A stretch of DNA of 31,825 bases from a virus. Positions 8,350 to 16,150 of this stretch are shown here, piece after piece. The translations under genes were made by a program, and so were the position numbers. The notes under the pieces were generated by a model. The model saw only the letters and a list, made by a program, of their open reading frames with translations. It made no database searches and had not been told where the DNA came from. The number at the start of each line of letters is the position of its first letter. Position 1 is the stretch's first letter. The DNA lies in the IMG/VR virus record IMGVR_UViG_3300048067_000332, positions 1 to 31,825 of that record; one strand, given 5' to 3'.

Positions 8350-9261
8350 TTACAAAAATTCATACATATTTCCCGTTTTGATGTCTGTACTAGTGTTGTC
8401 ACTAGCGTATCCGTTTTCAATTGCAATGTTTGCATCGGCAAAAAATGACGCTGCATCAATTTTGTATCGTTCGGCTCTTGCTGCATCTATTTTAAGCAGC
8501 AATTTATACGCTACTAAATCGCTTATTGGTTCTATATGCTCGTCTGGTATTTCCATAACTTTATCTAATTGTTCTTGGCTTATATTATCGTTAGCATCCA
8601 CCGTAATTACGAAATGTTTACGGTAATAATAAATAACTAAATTATTATTAGTAACAGTATCATCATTGGAATGTGAGGTTGCAGTTGTATTTTCAGATCC
8701 CCGTACACACCCTGTAAATGTTGTACTTGTTTTAGCTGTATATCTAATTTTTTCTGTTCCTATTGTTATATTGCCTTGTGACCTAGGATAACCATCTGTA
8801 GAATCCACAGTAATAGTGGTATCAGTACTGTTAATGCCGCCATTTAATTGAGTAGTCTTAGCTGTGAACGAATTTAACGGGTATATGGAAATTTCATTGT
8901 TCCAAACGGTGTATGATTCCGGTATACCACTTATATTTGACATATCATATATTCTATTTGCTTCAATGACATTTAAATATTTTAATTCATATTTCATTGT
9001 TCCATTGTAAAGATAAACAAATTTGTAACCTTGCCCACGGATCATGTCTGTAGGTCCAACACCCAAACGAACATTATTACCCATCGGCACTGAATGAATT
9101 GCTTCTATACCTTTTACATTAGCAGCGTATAAATCTAAAGAGTTTTTTAATTGTTCGACAATTAAGGAATTTTTAAACAAAACATTGCTAGCCTTACCGG
9201 TTAAATCATCTGGTTCATTAATTGCATTTTTTATTCGTATTAATACTTCAGATACCTTCAT
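8350..9261 (-). CDS. Head-to-tail adaptor with inserted beta domain
   Basis: This 303-residue protein is alpha-helical at both ends, as expected for podoviral adaptors (T7 gp11 / P22 gp4 type): the start VSEVLIRIKNAINEPD is the usual opening, and the end has DLVAYKLLLKIDAARAERY (about 248-266). Between about 138 and 208 sits a compact beta domain (STDTTITVDSTDGYP...IGTEKIRYTAKTSTTFTGCVRGSENT), a small module found as an insertion in many phage structural proteins. It overlaps the end of the upstream 90-residue gene by 14 bases and precedes the nozzle gene. It would sit between portal and nozzle. Confidence 0.8.
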   Translation of the reverse strand: MKVSEVLIRIKNAINEPDDLTGKASNVLFKNSLIVEQLKNSLDLYAANVKGIEAIHSVPMGNNVRLGVGPTDMIRGQGYKFVYLYNGTMKYELKYLNVIEANRIYDMSNISGIPESYTVWNNEISIYPLNSFTAKTTQLNGGINSTDTTITVDSTDGYPRSQGNITIGTEKIRYTAKTSTTFTGCVRGSENTTATSHSNDDTVTNNNLVIYYYRKHFVITVDANDNISQEQLDKVMEIPDEHIEPISDLVAYKLLLKIDAARAERYKIDAASFFADANIAIENGYASDNTSTDIKTGNMYEFL

Positions 9262-9520
9262 GATTCACCTCTATTGCTGTTTCAAAGCTTGGATTGACGT
9301 TTAATTTATCTAGTTCTTTTCGTAATGCTTCAATGTCCTCTTTTTCTTCTATAGTAGCATATTTTTGAAACTTCACATTGTCGCGTAACCATTCAATACT
9401 GACCATAAAATCATGTAAATTGTTTTTGGTTGTGTCATTATTGTACATATCCTTTTGATGGAAAAACCGTCTTATGTCATGCAATAATTTTTTATCTACT
9501 TTAGAACTAAATAGGCTCAT
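9248..9520 (-). CDS. Small protein of unknown function in the tail cluster
   Basis: This is a 90-residue charged helical protein with no recognised family. It has a basic N-terminal half (DKKLLHDIRRFFHQKD) and an acidic helical segment (TIEEKEDIEALRKELDKL). It overlaps the preceding gene by four bases and the adaptor gene by 14, so all three are probably translated together. Tail assembly chaperone or minor head-tail protein are possibilities suggested only by position. Confidence 0.6.
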   Translation of the reverse strand: MSLFSSKVDKKLLHDIRRFFHQKDMYNNDTTKNNLHDFMVSIEWLRDNVKFQKYATIEEKEDIEALRKELDKLNVNPSFETAIEVNHEGI

Positions 9521-9786
9521 TGTGTAACTTCGTCGAAAATTGTTTGTATTTGATTTTTTTCATCTTCTGAAGCATTTGCATCGAAATTTTTGTTTGCACG
9601 TAAAGTGTCAATACTGCTTTTTAGCTCATTTTTTTGTGACAACAATTCTTTTTCTTGACTTTTTTTAAATTGACCAAGCGCAGCCTCTTGCAAACTAAAA
9701 ATGTCTCTATAATTTTGCAAATTTAGTTTATAATTTTTGTAGTTGTTTACTAACTCGTGATTATTGTCGATATTTTCTAATGTCAT
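9517..9786 (-). CDS. Small coiled-coil protein in the tail cluster
   Basis: This 89-residue, largely helical protein has a long Lys/Glu/Gln-rich coil (about 10-75). It is not recognised. It starts two bases after the large fibre gene ends and overlaps the next gene by four bases. Its place directly after the fibre gene is where some phages encode a fibre assembly chaperone, which is a guess. Codon use and spacing match its neighbours, so it is likely real. Confidence 0.6.
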   Translation of the reverse strand: MTLENIDNNHELVNNYKNYKLNLQNYRDIFSLQEAALGQFKKSQEKELLSQKNELKSSIDTLRANKNFDANASEDEKNQIQTIFDEVTQ

Positions 9787-9788
9787 TT

Positions 9789-12700
9789 TTATTTCTCCTT
9801 ATTTGCTTTGTATTCTACACCGAACTTTTCAAATTCCTGCATTGCTATAGCATCTTTTCGATCACCAAAAATCAGAATATTATATATTCCACTCTGATCT
9901 ACAACAATTTTTGCTCGTTTTCCCCCTTCGATTACCTCACCCCACGCCCTACCAAAATGTTTAAATGGATTTGCCCACACTAAACTGTCTTTGTTTAAAT
10001 GCTCAAAATAGTCGGGCAAGTCAATATAATTATCGCCTTCACTACACTTAAGCTGGTACTTGTATATATTACCCCCCGCACTTGGTGTTTCCACAAAGTA
10101 ATGGCGCAATCTGTGGGTGTCGGTTTTTGCTGGGTCTGGGTGTGCAATGTCAAATGAGCCTGAGCCTTTGGACATCGCCCCCGTAACATTTAAACTACCG
10201 TAAATGTAGGTATTCTTTGTACCTCCGCCGTGAATGTTAAATCGCATAATTAAATCGTCACTATTCCACCCGTGCGGTACGTGAATGTCCATTGCCCCAT
10301 TTACATTTGAGTATCCGCCCCCATAGCTTCCATACGCATAGCCATAATACCGCATCCAATTATGAGTTCCGGTTCTAAACCCAGAATTTCTACGAATCTT
10401 AATGTGCTCATCTAGCACTATATGGCTTAATTCAGAAGTTCCCCCAGCATCAAGGTATCTTGACGTATTGTTTGAGTCAACAAATCGGGGGCAATAAAAA
10501 AAACCGTCATTAAGATCAAACCAACTCCATTCACCCCCCATTTGATCCCACCCACCTGAAAAATCATCGGCTTGGTTATTTAAATGGGGTAAAAAATAAG
10601 CTTTATTACTATTTACATGAATGGTAAATTCACGATTGCTGTCGGTATCATTAAAATGAATTGACGGGCTAGTGCCTCGGATATTAATTCCATCGTCACA
10701 CTCAAAGTTGCCGTCAATGATAAAATCACCATTTTGATTCATCCTTGCCATTTGGGAATTATCGTTTCTAAACAGAATGTCACCATCCCCAAGTGCATTA
10801 ATATATGTGTGAGAGTTTGCTTGAAACAAGAATCTATAATGATTTTCACCGTTGATCCATACTCCGCCATAGGTTGAATAGATAGGGTGCTGGCCTATAT
10901 TGACATCAACGTTAGACGTTGTCCCTGCCCTAATATTACCCAACACCTGTAAACGCTCGCTAGGCTGAAATGTCCCTATGCCAACGTTACCAGAATCGGT
11001 AAGCGTAATCCCCTGAATACCCGAATCGTCTAATATTGATATCCCAGCGTTGCTTCTGGCACGAATCCCATCTGTCGCTATGTATTGCCCTGAATTTTGA
11101 GTAAACAAATCTCTCGGGTCCACGACCCCAGTATTAGCGTCTACATACGCCTTAATTGCTTTAGCACTAGCCAACGTATCATCGCTTGAGCTTACCGCTG
11201 TTAAATCTGTATCTAACACACCTGACTTTAGATTATCAACCTCTAAATCACTTATTGTTGTATTATCTGCGCTTATCGCTGGAAGTCTCGCTTCTGCCAA
11301 AGTTCCACTTGATATATTGCTTGCATCAGTAGTGTCTGCATTTGCAACATTATTTAAACCCACATCTGATTTTGTTAAGTTTAAAGCTGATTTTAGAGTT
11401 GTATCAATATCCAAGTCTTCCACATCGCCTGTACCTGCTGTCGTTCTACCTTTGACAGTCCCAGTTGCAACGTGTGCCATTTTTGCATTGGTTACGGCTT
11501 CATCTGCAATAGTTAAGGTCGTAGCACCTGTAACATCACCTGTGTGTGTTGCATTGGTCACTTTGGCGTTGTTGGTTGTAATGTCAGATTCCATCGTGTC
11601 TAGGTCTACGGCTTGTGTAACAGATATGTGACCTAGCTTAGTTTGCTCTGCACTTGTTATCGTCGTGGGTTTGTTAAGTATCTGAGCATCGCCACTAACA
11701 GCGTTCCAATCGGCATTTGCATTAACTTCTGCTCCTTCTGCAATTCCAGAAAGTTTTGTTTTTTCAGCGTCCGTAAATACATTTGTGTCTGCATTGTTTT
11801 CATAGGCTGTTTTTATTTCAGCATCTGTTTGATCGGCTGTTGCCCCAGATTCAATTCCGTTTAATTTTGTTTCATCACTTGCTGTAAAATGCTTGTTTGT
11901 CGCTGTTTCTGAAATATCATCAAGTGTTAATGATCTAGTCTCGGCTTGGTTTGAGGCATTACCGATGAAAACATTTCCATCGTTAAGGTTAGGTACGTCA
12001 TTGGTACGCCCTGCGCCACCTACCTTAATACTACCTGCGCTTGCATGACTTCTCATCACCTTACCAATGTTTTGGATAAGTGATGATTGACCACTTGGCT
12101 TTGTTGCCGTTAGTGTTCCAGTAGTTGATATATATAAAATATCGCCTTGAGTATATGATGATGTATCTAAACCAGTAATGGTGCCAAACGTCACCACGTT
12201 AACATTGGCATTTGCGCTTACTGTTTCGTTAGCCAATCCAAAACAAGGCATTTTGTTTGCATCGTCTGAATCAGCAATAGATACAATTGGTTTATTCCCA
12301 GAAATATCGTCACCTGATATATACACTGGATCACCTTTAGTTAATGCCTCACCAGCCTTTGCTTGAAATATTGTTGCGCCACGCATATTCCCAATCAGTG
12401 TTGTGGCTGTAATCTCACCTGTAATATCAATATTACCTGTACCTGTAATATCTTGACTGTTTAAATCTAAATTGCCACCTAGCTGTGGCGTTAGGTCTTC
12501 TATGATATTTTCCAAGTATCTACCATCTAAATCAACGGTAACTGTCGAGGAATCATTTAGTGTAAGTGTTAATACGCCATCGCTCGTATTAAAACTCGCA
12601 CTTGTTACATAAGTATTATTGCTTGAAGTTGGAAAATTAACAATTATGTTTCCATCAGTTTTAACAAGCGTTAAATTACCAGTATTAGAATCGTAACTTG

Positions 12701-12935
12701 CGCTTGTAATTTCCTGACTATCAATGGTTTCTTTAATAAGTTTTTCGCTAACAACATTTGTATCGCTTAATGGATCACTCCATCCCGTTGTTGTATCAAC
12801 ATCTGGCGCAACTTGAATACCTACAACTGGAACATAAGGGTTTTGTTCGGTTCCTTCCCCTACTGTTTTAAATCTTTTAAAACCTGCATTTCCGTCTTGT
12901 ATATTATAACTTGGCATAATTTTGTAATTTCCCAT
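9789..12935 (-). CDS. Large tail fibre protein
   Basis: This is the largest gene, 1048 residues. The N-terminal 20 residues (MPSYNIQDGNAGFKRFKTV) look like a virion-binding tip. Residues about 85-160 are beta repeats. Residues about 340-460 hold the common phage fibre repeats (TKLNGIESGATADQT, TKLSGIAEGAEVNANADWN, DAQILNKPTTIT). Residues about 620-900 are a beta-helix-like region ('GISILDDSGIQGITL', 'GNVGIGTFQPSERLQVLG', as in S74-type fibres). The C-terminal 130 residues (SGSFDIAHPDP, LRHYFVETP, AWGEVIEGGKRAKI) resemble a fibre-tip or intramolecular-chaperone domain. Two starts are possible, at 12935 and at the ATG seven codons later; neither has a clear ribosome site. A strong hairpin precedes it. 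Probable host-receptor binding. Confidence 0.85.
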   Translation of the reverse strand: MGNYKIMPSYNIQDGNAGFKRFKTVGEGTEQNPYVPVVGIQVAPDVDTTTGWSDPLSDTNVVSEKLIKETIDSQEITSASYDSNTGNLTLVKTDGNIIVNFPTSSNNTYVTSASFNTSDGVLTLTLNDSSTVTVDLDGRYLENIIEDLTPQLGGNLDLNSQDITGTGNIDITGEITATTLIGNMRGATIFQAKAGEALTKGDPVYISGDDISGNKPIVSIADSDDANKMPCFGLANETVSANANVNVVTFGTITGLDTSSYTQGDILYISTTGTLTATKPSGQSSLIQNIGKVMRSHASAGSIKVGGAGRTNDVPNLNDGNVFIGNASNQAETRSLTLDDISETATNKHFTASDETKLNGIESGATADQTDAEIKTAYENNADTNVFTDAEKTKLSGIAEGAEVNANADWNAVSGDAQILNKPTTITSAEQTKLGHISVTQAVDLDTMESDITTNNAKVTNATHTGDVTGATTLTIADEAVTNAKMAHVATGTVKGRTTAGTGDVEDLDIDTTLKSALNLTKSDVGLNNVANADTTDASNISSGTLAEARLPAISADNTTISDLEVDNLKSGVLDTDLTAVSSSDDTLASAKAIKAYVDANTGVVDPRDLFTQNSGQYIATDGIRARSNAGISILDDSGIQGITLTDSGNVGIGTFQPSERLQVLGNIRAGTTSNVDVNIGQHPIYSTYGGVWINGENHYRFLFQANSHTYINALGDGDILFRNDNSQMARMNQNGDFIIDGNFECDDGINIRGTSPSIHFNDTDSNREFTIHVNSNKAYFLPHLNNQADDFSGGWDQMGGEWSWFDLNDGFFYCPRFVDSNNTSRYLDAGGTSELSHIVLDEHIKIRRNSGFRTGTHNWMRYYGYAYGSYGGGYSNVNGAMDIHVPHGWNSDDLIMRFNIHGGGTKNTYIYGSLNVTGAMSKGSGSFDIAHPDPAKTDTHRLRHYFVETPSAGGNIYKYQLKCSEGDNYIDLPDYFEHLNKDSLVWANPFKHFGRAWGEVIEGGKRAKIVVDQSGIYNILIFGDRKDAIAMQEFEKFGVEYKANKEK

Positions 12936-12948
12936 TTAACTAAAGGTA

Positions 12949-12965
12949 GGGGGCGCAATGCCCCC
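12949..12965 (-). terminator. GC-rich hairpin between capsid and fibre genes
   Basis: Perfect stem GGGGGC/GCCCCC with a five-base loop, striking in such AT-rich DNA. It lies after the decoration-type gene and 13 bases before the fibre ATG. No U-run follows, so it is more likely an attenuator, RNA-processing or stability element than a full rho-independent terminator. Confidence 0.55.
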
Positions 12966-12999
12966 ATTCCTATAGTATGTTTGCGATTTGGCTAAAATA

Positions 13000-13497
13000 T
13001 TATGATGCTGCTACTTGTACCCCTTTACCAGAAAGAACAATAGTTTGTGCACCTGATCCTGCAGTTACCGCAATTCCAACCGATGTTGCAGCTTCTACGG
13101 TAGATCCAGAAACACCGCCATCAAGTTTTAGTCCTGTACCAGCGTTGATAACTTCTACAAAGTCACCAGCGGCCACAGTATCAGTACATAAAACAGACGC
13201 TTTTCCGCCATACTGTAACCAGACATAATCGCCTGAGCTTACACTAACAGACGAAACACCTATGCAAGCACCACTACCAATAGTTGCAGGCGCTTTTGAA
13301 ATTACTTCAGATCCTACAGTATTTGAGTAGCTTACTTGGTAAGGCTGGCTAGCTGTTAATGCGCCATGTGATTTTACATACACATACTTAGGCTTAATCG
13401 AGTCTGTTGAAGAATAATCTACATAAACTTCGCCTAGGCTGTATTTTCGTGAACTAGATGGTCTAGTTAAATCGTCTTTATCAATAGAAATACCCAT
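13000..13497 (-). CDS. Probable capsid decoration / minor virion protein
   Basis: This 165-residue, beta-rich, Ser/Val/Gly-rich protein has few charged residues after the first 30. It has the look of small head-decoration proteins: repeated short strands such as SSGDYVWLQYGGKASV and TVAAGDFVEVINAGTGLKL, and an alternating pattern of Val/Thr and Gly. It follows the capsid gene by 24 bases and precedes the hairpin, the usual place for a decoration or head-stabilising protein. Its C-terminus ends GKGVQVAAS. I do not recognise a named family; the role rests on composition and position. Confidence 0.65.
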   Translation of the reverse strand: MGISIDKDDLTRPSSSRKYSLGEVYVDYSSTDSIKPKYVYVKSHGALTASQPYQVSYSNTVGSEVISKAPATIGSGACIGVSSVSVSSGDYVWLQYGGKASVLCTDTVAAGDFVEVINAGTGLKLDGGVSGSTVEAATSVGIAVTAGSGAQTIVLSGKGVQVAAS

Positions 13498-13521
13498 TAG
13501 TATTAACCTCCTTATTTTTTC

Positions 13522-14526
13522 TTACGACTCTTGTACATTAGTGAATACACCGTTGTAACGTCGTCCCATACAAACAAGTTGTAAACCTAGGTAAGACTTA
13601 GCCGTGATAATTGGCTGATTAGGTAAAATTGCTTGCCCATCCATAGGCGACTGTTTACCGTTAAAACCATATCTGTGACACATTTTAAAAGTGTTTGTGC
13701 TAAGTACATACACATGATTATCTTTTGAATAATCGTCGACAATGTAATCAATTCCGCCAAACTTTAATGCTTCAAAACCAGCAAACGCAGTTTTTTCTTG
13801 TCCAAAACGTTTTTGGTCTTGCAACGAATTTTCAAAAGCTGTGTGAATGATGGAATTAGATAGTATTAAGTTAGGTTTAAATGTTTCACCGTACTCATTA
13901 CCGAATTTGCTTCCTCTTGCTTTTAGCTTGTTTACCAAAGAACTAAAAGCGTCATAGTTAATGTCTGCAAACGCAATTGAAGTAGTATTTCTTTCAGAAA
14001 GGTATGCATCGGCAGGAAAATCGGTATCCAATAAACCAGCGTATGCAGTTCCAGAAGCACCAAGTACATCCTCTAAACCTGAAATAGATAGTTCATTGTT
14101 GTCTGTAGATGAACCAAAAAAGGATTCAGACAAAACTCTTACAGTTTTATTTTTAGACGCGTTCATTGTCTGTTTTATCAAACTGCGAACTGCTCCACTG
14201 TCATCGCCAGCTTCAGCAAAATCTTTTAATGAATTTGAATATTTCTGTGCATAATAAGCCATCTCTAACTGACCAAAGCTATGTGTCTGCTCAACATCAC
14301 TTGACTCAACAGTGTTGATACCATTTGTCCAACCGTTTGTTGAATTTTCTGCCAATTCTACTGGAAATCGAATGCTTGTTCCACCGGCAACGTATTGTAA
14401 TTGCTCATTAGCAACCATTCTCGAATATAGTGGGTTTGCTTTGCTGAAATTGTCCACGTTTGATTCTAAAAAGTGAGGACCAATTAGCGCCGCGGCTTTG
14501 TTTAATTGTTCATTTGTTAAAGCCAT
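13522..14526 (-). CDS. Major capsid protein (HK97 fold)
   Basis: This 334-residue protein is the typical length for a short-tailed phage capsid subunit without a cleaved delta domain. Segments such as GGTSIRFPVELAEN (about 48-61), an E-loop-like QLEMAYYAQKYS (about 86-97) and the C-terminal AGFEALKFGGIDYIVDDYS (about 247-265) followed by KMCHRYGFN are characteristic. It lies directly after the scaffold gene and before a decoration-like gene. No maturation protease gene is visible nearby, so the head probably matures without cleavage or uses the scaffold as in P22. The ribosome site aGGAG precedes the ATG. Confidence 0.9.
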   Translation of the reverse strand: MALTNEQLNKAAALIGPHFLESNVDNFSKANPLYSRMVANEQLQYVAGGTSIRFPVELAENSTNGWTNGINTVESSDVEQTHSFGQLEMAYYAQKYSNSLKDFAEAGDDSGAVRSLIKQTMNASKNKTVRVLSESFFGSSTDNNELSISGLEDVLGASGTAYAGLLDTDFPADAYLSERNTTSIAFADINYDAFSSLVNKLKARGSKFGNEYGETFKPNLILSNSIIHTAFENSLQDQKRFGQEKTAFAGFEALKFGGIDYIVDDYSKDNHVYVLSTNTFKMCHRYGFNGKQSPMDGQAILPNQPIITAKSYLGLQLVCMGRRYNGVFTNVQES

Positions 14527-14564
14527 TTTTTTACTCCTTTAAATTTTCTAATACTTTATACAAC

Positions 14565-15416
14565 TTAACCACCGAAAATACTGTCAATTTGTTTTGCAAA
14601 ACTTTGACCTTTTCCAGTGTTTCCAACTGACTTTGATATGTTAGGTGCGAATGAGGTTGAATTAACATTACGTTTCATCGCATTTTCTGCGCCTTTTGTA
14701 GCTGCGTTTCGTTGAATTGTGCTCATAGCCTCTTTTGTAAAGACTGCTCCCCACAAATTAGGCGGGATTTTTTGGTCGATCATCATTTTTTCAAACGTTG
14801 CTTTGTTTTCTTCTGGAAAATGTACATTGTGTGTTTTGCAGGTCTCTTGAATCTCTGCATAAGCTGCGTTTTTTTGAGCTAACAATTCAGCGGCTTGCTC
14901 GCTTTCGTAATGTTTGTTCATGGTATCTGTTAATGAGTTTTTCCACTCCATAATATCGCTAAAAGATGATCTGAGATTGTTTAACTCATTATGTAGGTCC
15001 ACATTTTCAGGGGCAACTGAATTAGTCGTTTTTTCTGTATTATCATTGAATACGGATGACAATTTGTCTGCATATTCTGGACGACTAAATAGTTCCTCCA
15101 ATTGGTCATAATCAGTAGCCTTTTTTTTGTATGATTCCGTTTCATTTTTAAGCGTTTCATAATCACTTTTGAACTTCTCATATTCTGACTTCTGCTTTTC
15201 AAGATATCGTAACGATCCAAACATTTTATTTGGGTCTTTACCCCAATATGAATCATACCGTTTATCTTGCTCCCACGAACCAAAATCCTCACTGTTCTCA
15301 ACTTGTCCACTTGAGTCGCTTTGAGTGTCATCAGAATCGCCTTGCCCAAAAACTATTTGGGTGGGTTCTTGTTCGACTTGCTCTTCTGCAACATCTTCTT
15401 GGATGTCATCAAACAT
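14565..15416 (-). CDS. Capsid scaffold protein
   Basis: This 283-residue protein has a very acidic N-terminus (FDDIQEDVAEEQVEQEP), a central coiled coil (about 60-105 and 130-180) and a Lys/Ser-rich C-terminus ending AKQIDSIFGG. This acidic-coil-basic arrangement directly upstream of the capsid gene is standard for internal scaffolds, which bind the capsid subunit through the basic C-terminal end and direct shell assembly. No protease motif is seen. The ribosome site aGGAGG lies a few bases before the ATG at 15416, suiting high expression. Confidence 0.85.
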   Translation of the reverse strand: MFDDIQEDVAEEQVEQEPTQIVFGQGDSDDTQSDSSGQVENSEDFGSWEQDKRYDSYWGKDPNKMFGSLRYLEKQKSEYEKFKSDYETLKNETESYKKKATDYDQLEELFSRPEYADKLSSVFNDNTEKTTNSVAPENVDLHNELNNLRSSFSDIMEWKNSLTDTMNKHYESEQAAELLAQKNAAYAEIQETCKTHNVHFPEENKATFEKMMIDQKIPPNLWGAVFTKEAMSTIQRNAATKGAENAMKRNVNSTSFAPNISKSVGNTGKGQSFAKQIDSIFGG

Positions 15417-15453
15417 AAAAATTACCTCCTAACAAATTTTGTAATATAAAAGT

Positions 15454-15780
15454 TTAGTTAATCCCTAACTTGTTAAAAGCATAATCAAAGGAACTGAGCT
15501 CATTGTCCTTCTCATTCTCTGGTATTTTGCCAGATAAACGAATAATGCAGTTATCAAGTAGAGACATCGCCTCTTTTATATTACCTTTGCTAATTGCGTT
15601 ACGTGAGTCTTCTAACTTATCACGCAACATTGTCGGGGAGTAACCGCCATAATCTGTCATTGTATATTTGTTTTCTTCTGTTTTGCTGCTTTCTTTATCA
15701 TATGACATTTGCTTTGGCTCGGTTTTTTTGTCCTCGTTTTCTTTCCCAAACTTAATCACAATCATGTTTTCTTTATCCAT
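15454..15780 (-). CDS. Small charged protein upstream of scaffold
   Basis: This 108-residue hydrophilic protein has a Lys/Glu-rich disordered-looking N-terminus (1-40) and a more ordered helical half (SPTMLRDKLEDSRNAI... EAMSLLDNCIIRLSGKI). No family recognised. It overlaps the upstream AT-hook-like gene by eight bases and precedes scaffold and capsid. It may be an assembly or head protein; position is the only clue. Confidence 0.6.
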   Translation of the reverse strand: MDKENMIVIKFGKENEDKKTEPKQMSYDKESSKTEENKYTMTDYGGYSPTMLRDKLEDSRNAISKGNIKEAMSLLDNCIIRLSGKIPENEKDNELSSFDYAFNKLGIN

Positions 15781-16033
15781 TATCAGATGCCTCAGTTTTT
15801 TTGGGACGTCCTCTTTTTTTTACTTCAGTTTTTTCTGTAGGCAATTTAATTTTATCTGTAAACAACTGGTTCAGTGTTGATTCACTTAAAATAATTTGCA
15901 TATCGCCATTAATAGAAATTTGATAATGTGCAGTTTTATATTCAGATTGTCCAGCCGGATAATAACCGTTTAACATAAATGTATGTTTAACGTCATCTTT
16001 TAAAAAAAGCATTTTATCTTTTCTAAATTCCAT
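15773..16033 (-). CDS. Small protein with a C-terminal AT-hook-like motif
   Basis: This 86-residue protein is the first of the minus-strand capsid operon. The N-terminal 65 residues look like a compact beta domain (KHTFMLNGYY, HYQISINGDMQIIL). Residues 72-79 read KKRGRPKK, the core of an AT-hook that binds the minor groove of AT-rich DNA, followed by an acidic end. It could be a DNA-binding or packaged protein. The ATG at 16033 has no ribosome site and sits 7 bases after a TATATT hexamer, suggesting a leaderless message. AT-hook is a short motif and can arise by chance. Confidence 0.65.
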   Translation of the reverse strand: MEFRKDKMLFLKDDVKHTFMLNGYYPAGQSEYKTAHYQISINGDMQIILSESTLNQLFTDKIKLPTEKTEVKKRGRPKKTEASDNG

Positions 16034-16150
16034 ACATTCAATATAATCTAAATATTGTCATCTATCATTTAAATATAATCCTAAAAATTAGTATTTATTC
16101 CTAAAAAATTGTACTAAATTCAAATGTACTACTAATAAATATTATGTAAT
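16034..16150. promoter_or_regulatory. Divergent promoter region, capsid operon / portal
   Basis: 117 AT-rich bases separate two head-to-head genes, so both promoters must lie here or far upstream. On the minus strand, ATGATA (16068-16063), 17 bases, TATATT (16045-16040) puts the start near 16033. On the plus strand, TATTAT (16140-16145) would start transcription at about the portal ATG; its -35 is poor. Neither gene has a Shine-Dalgarno site. Confidence 0.45.
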
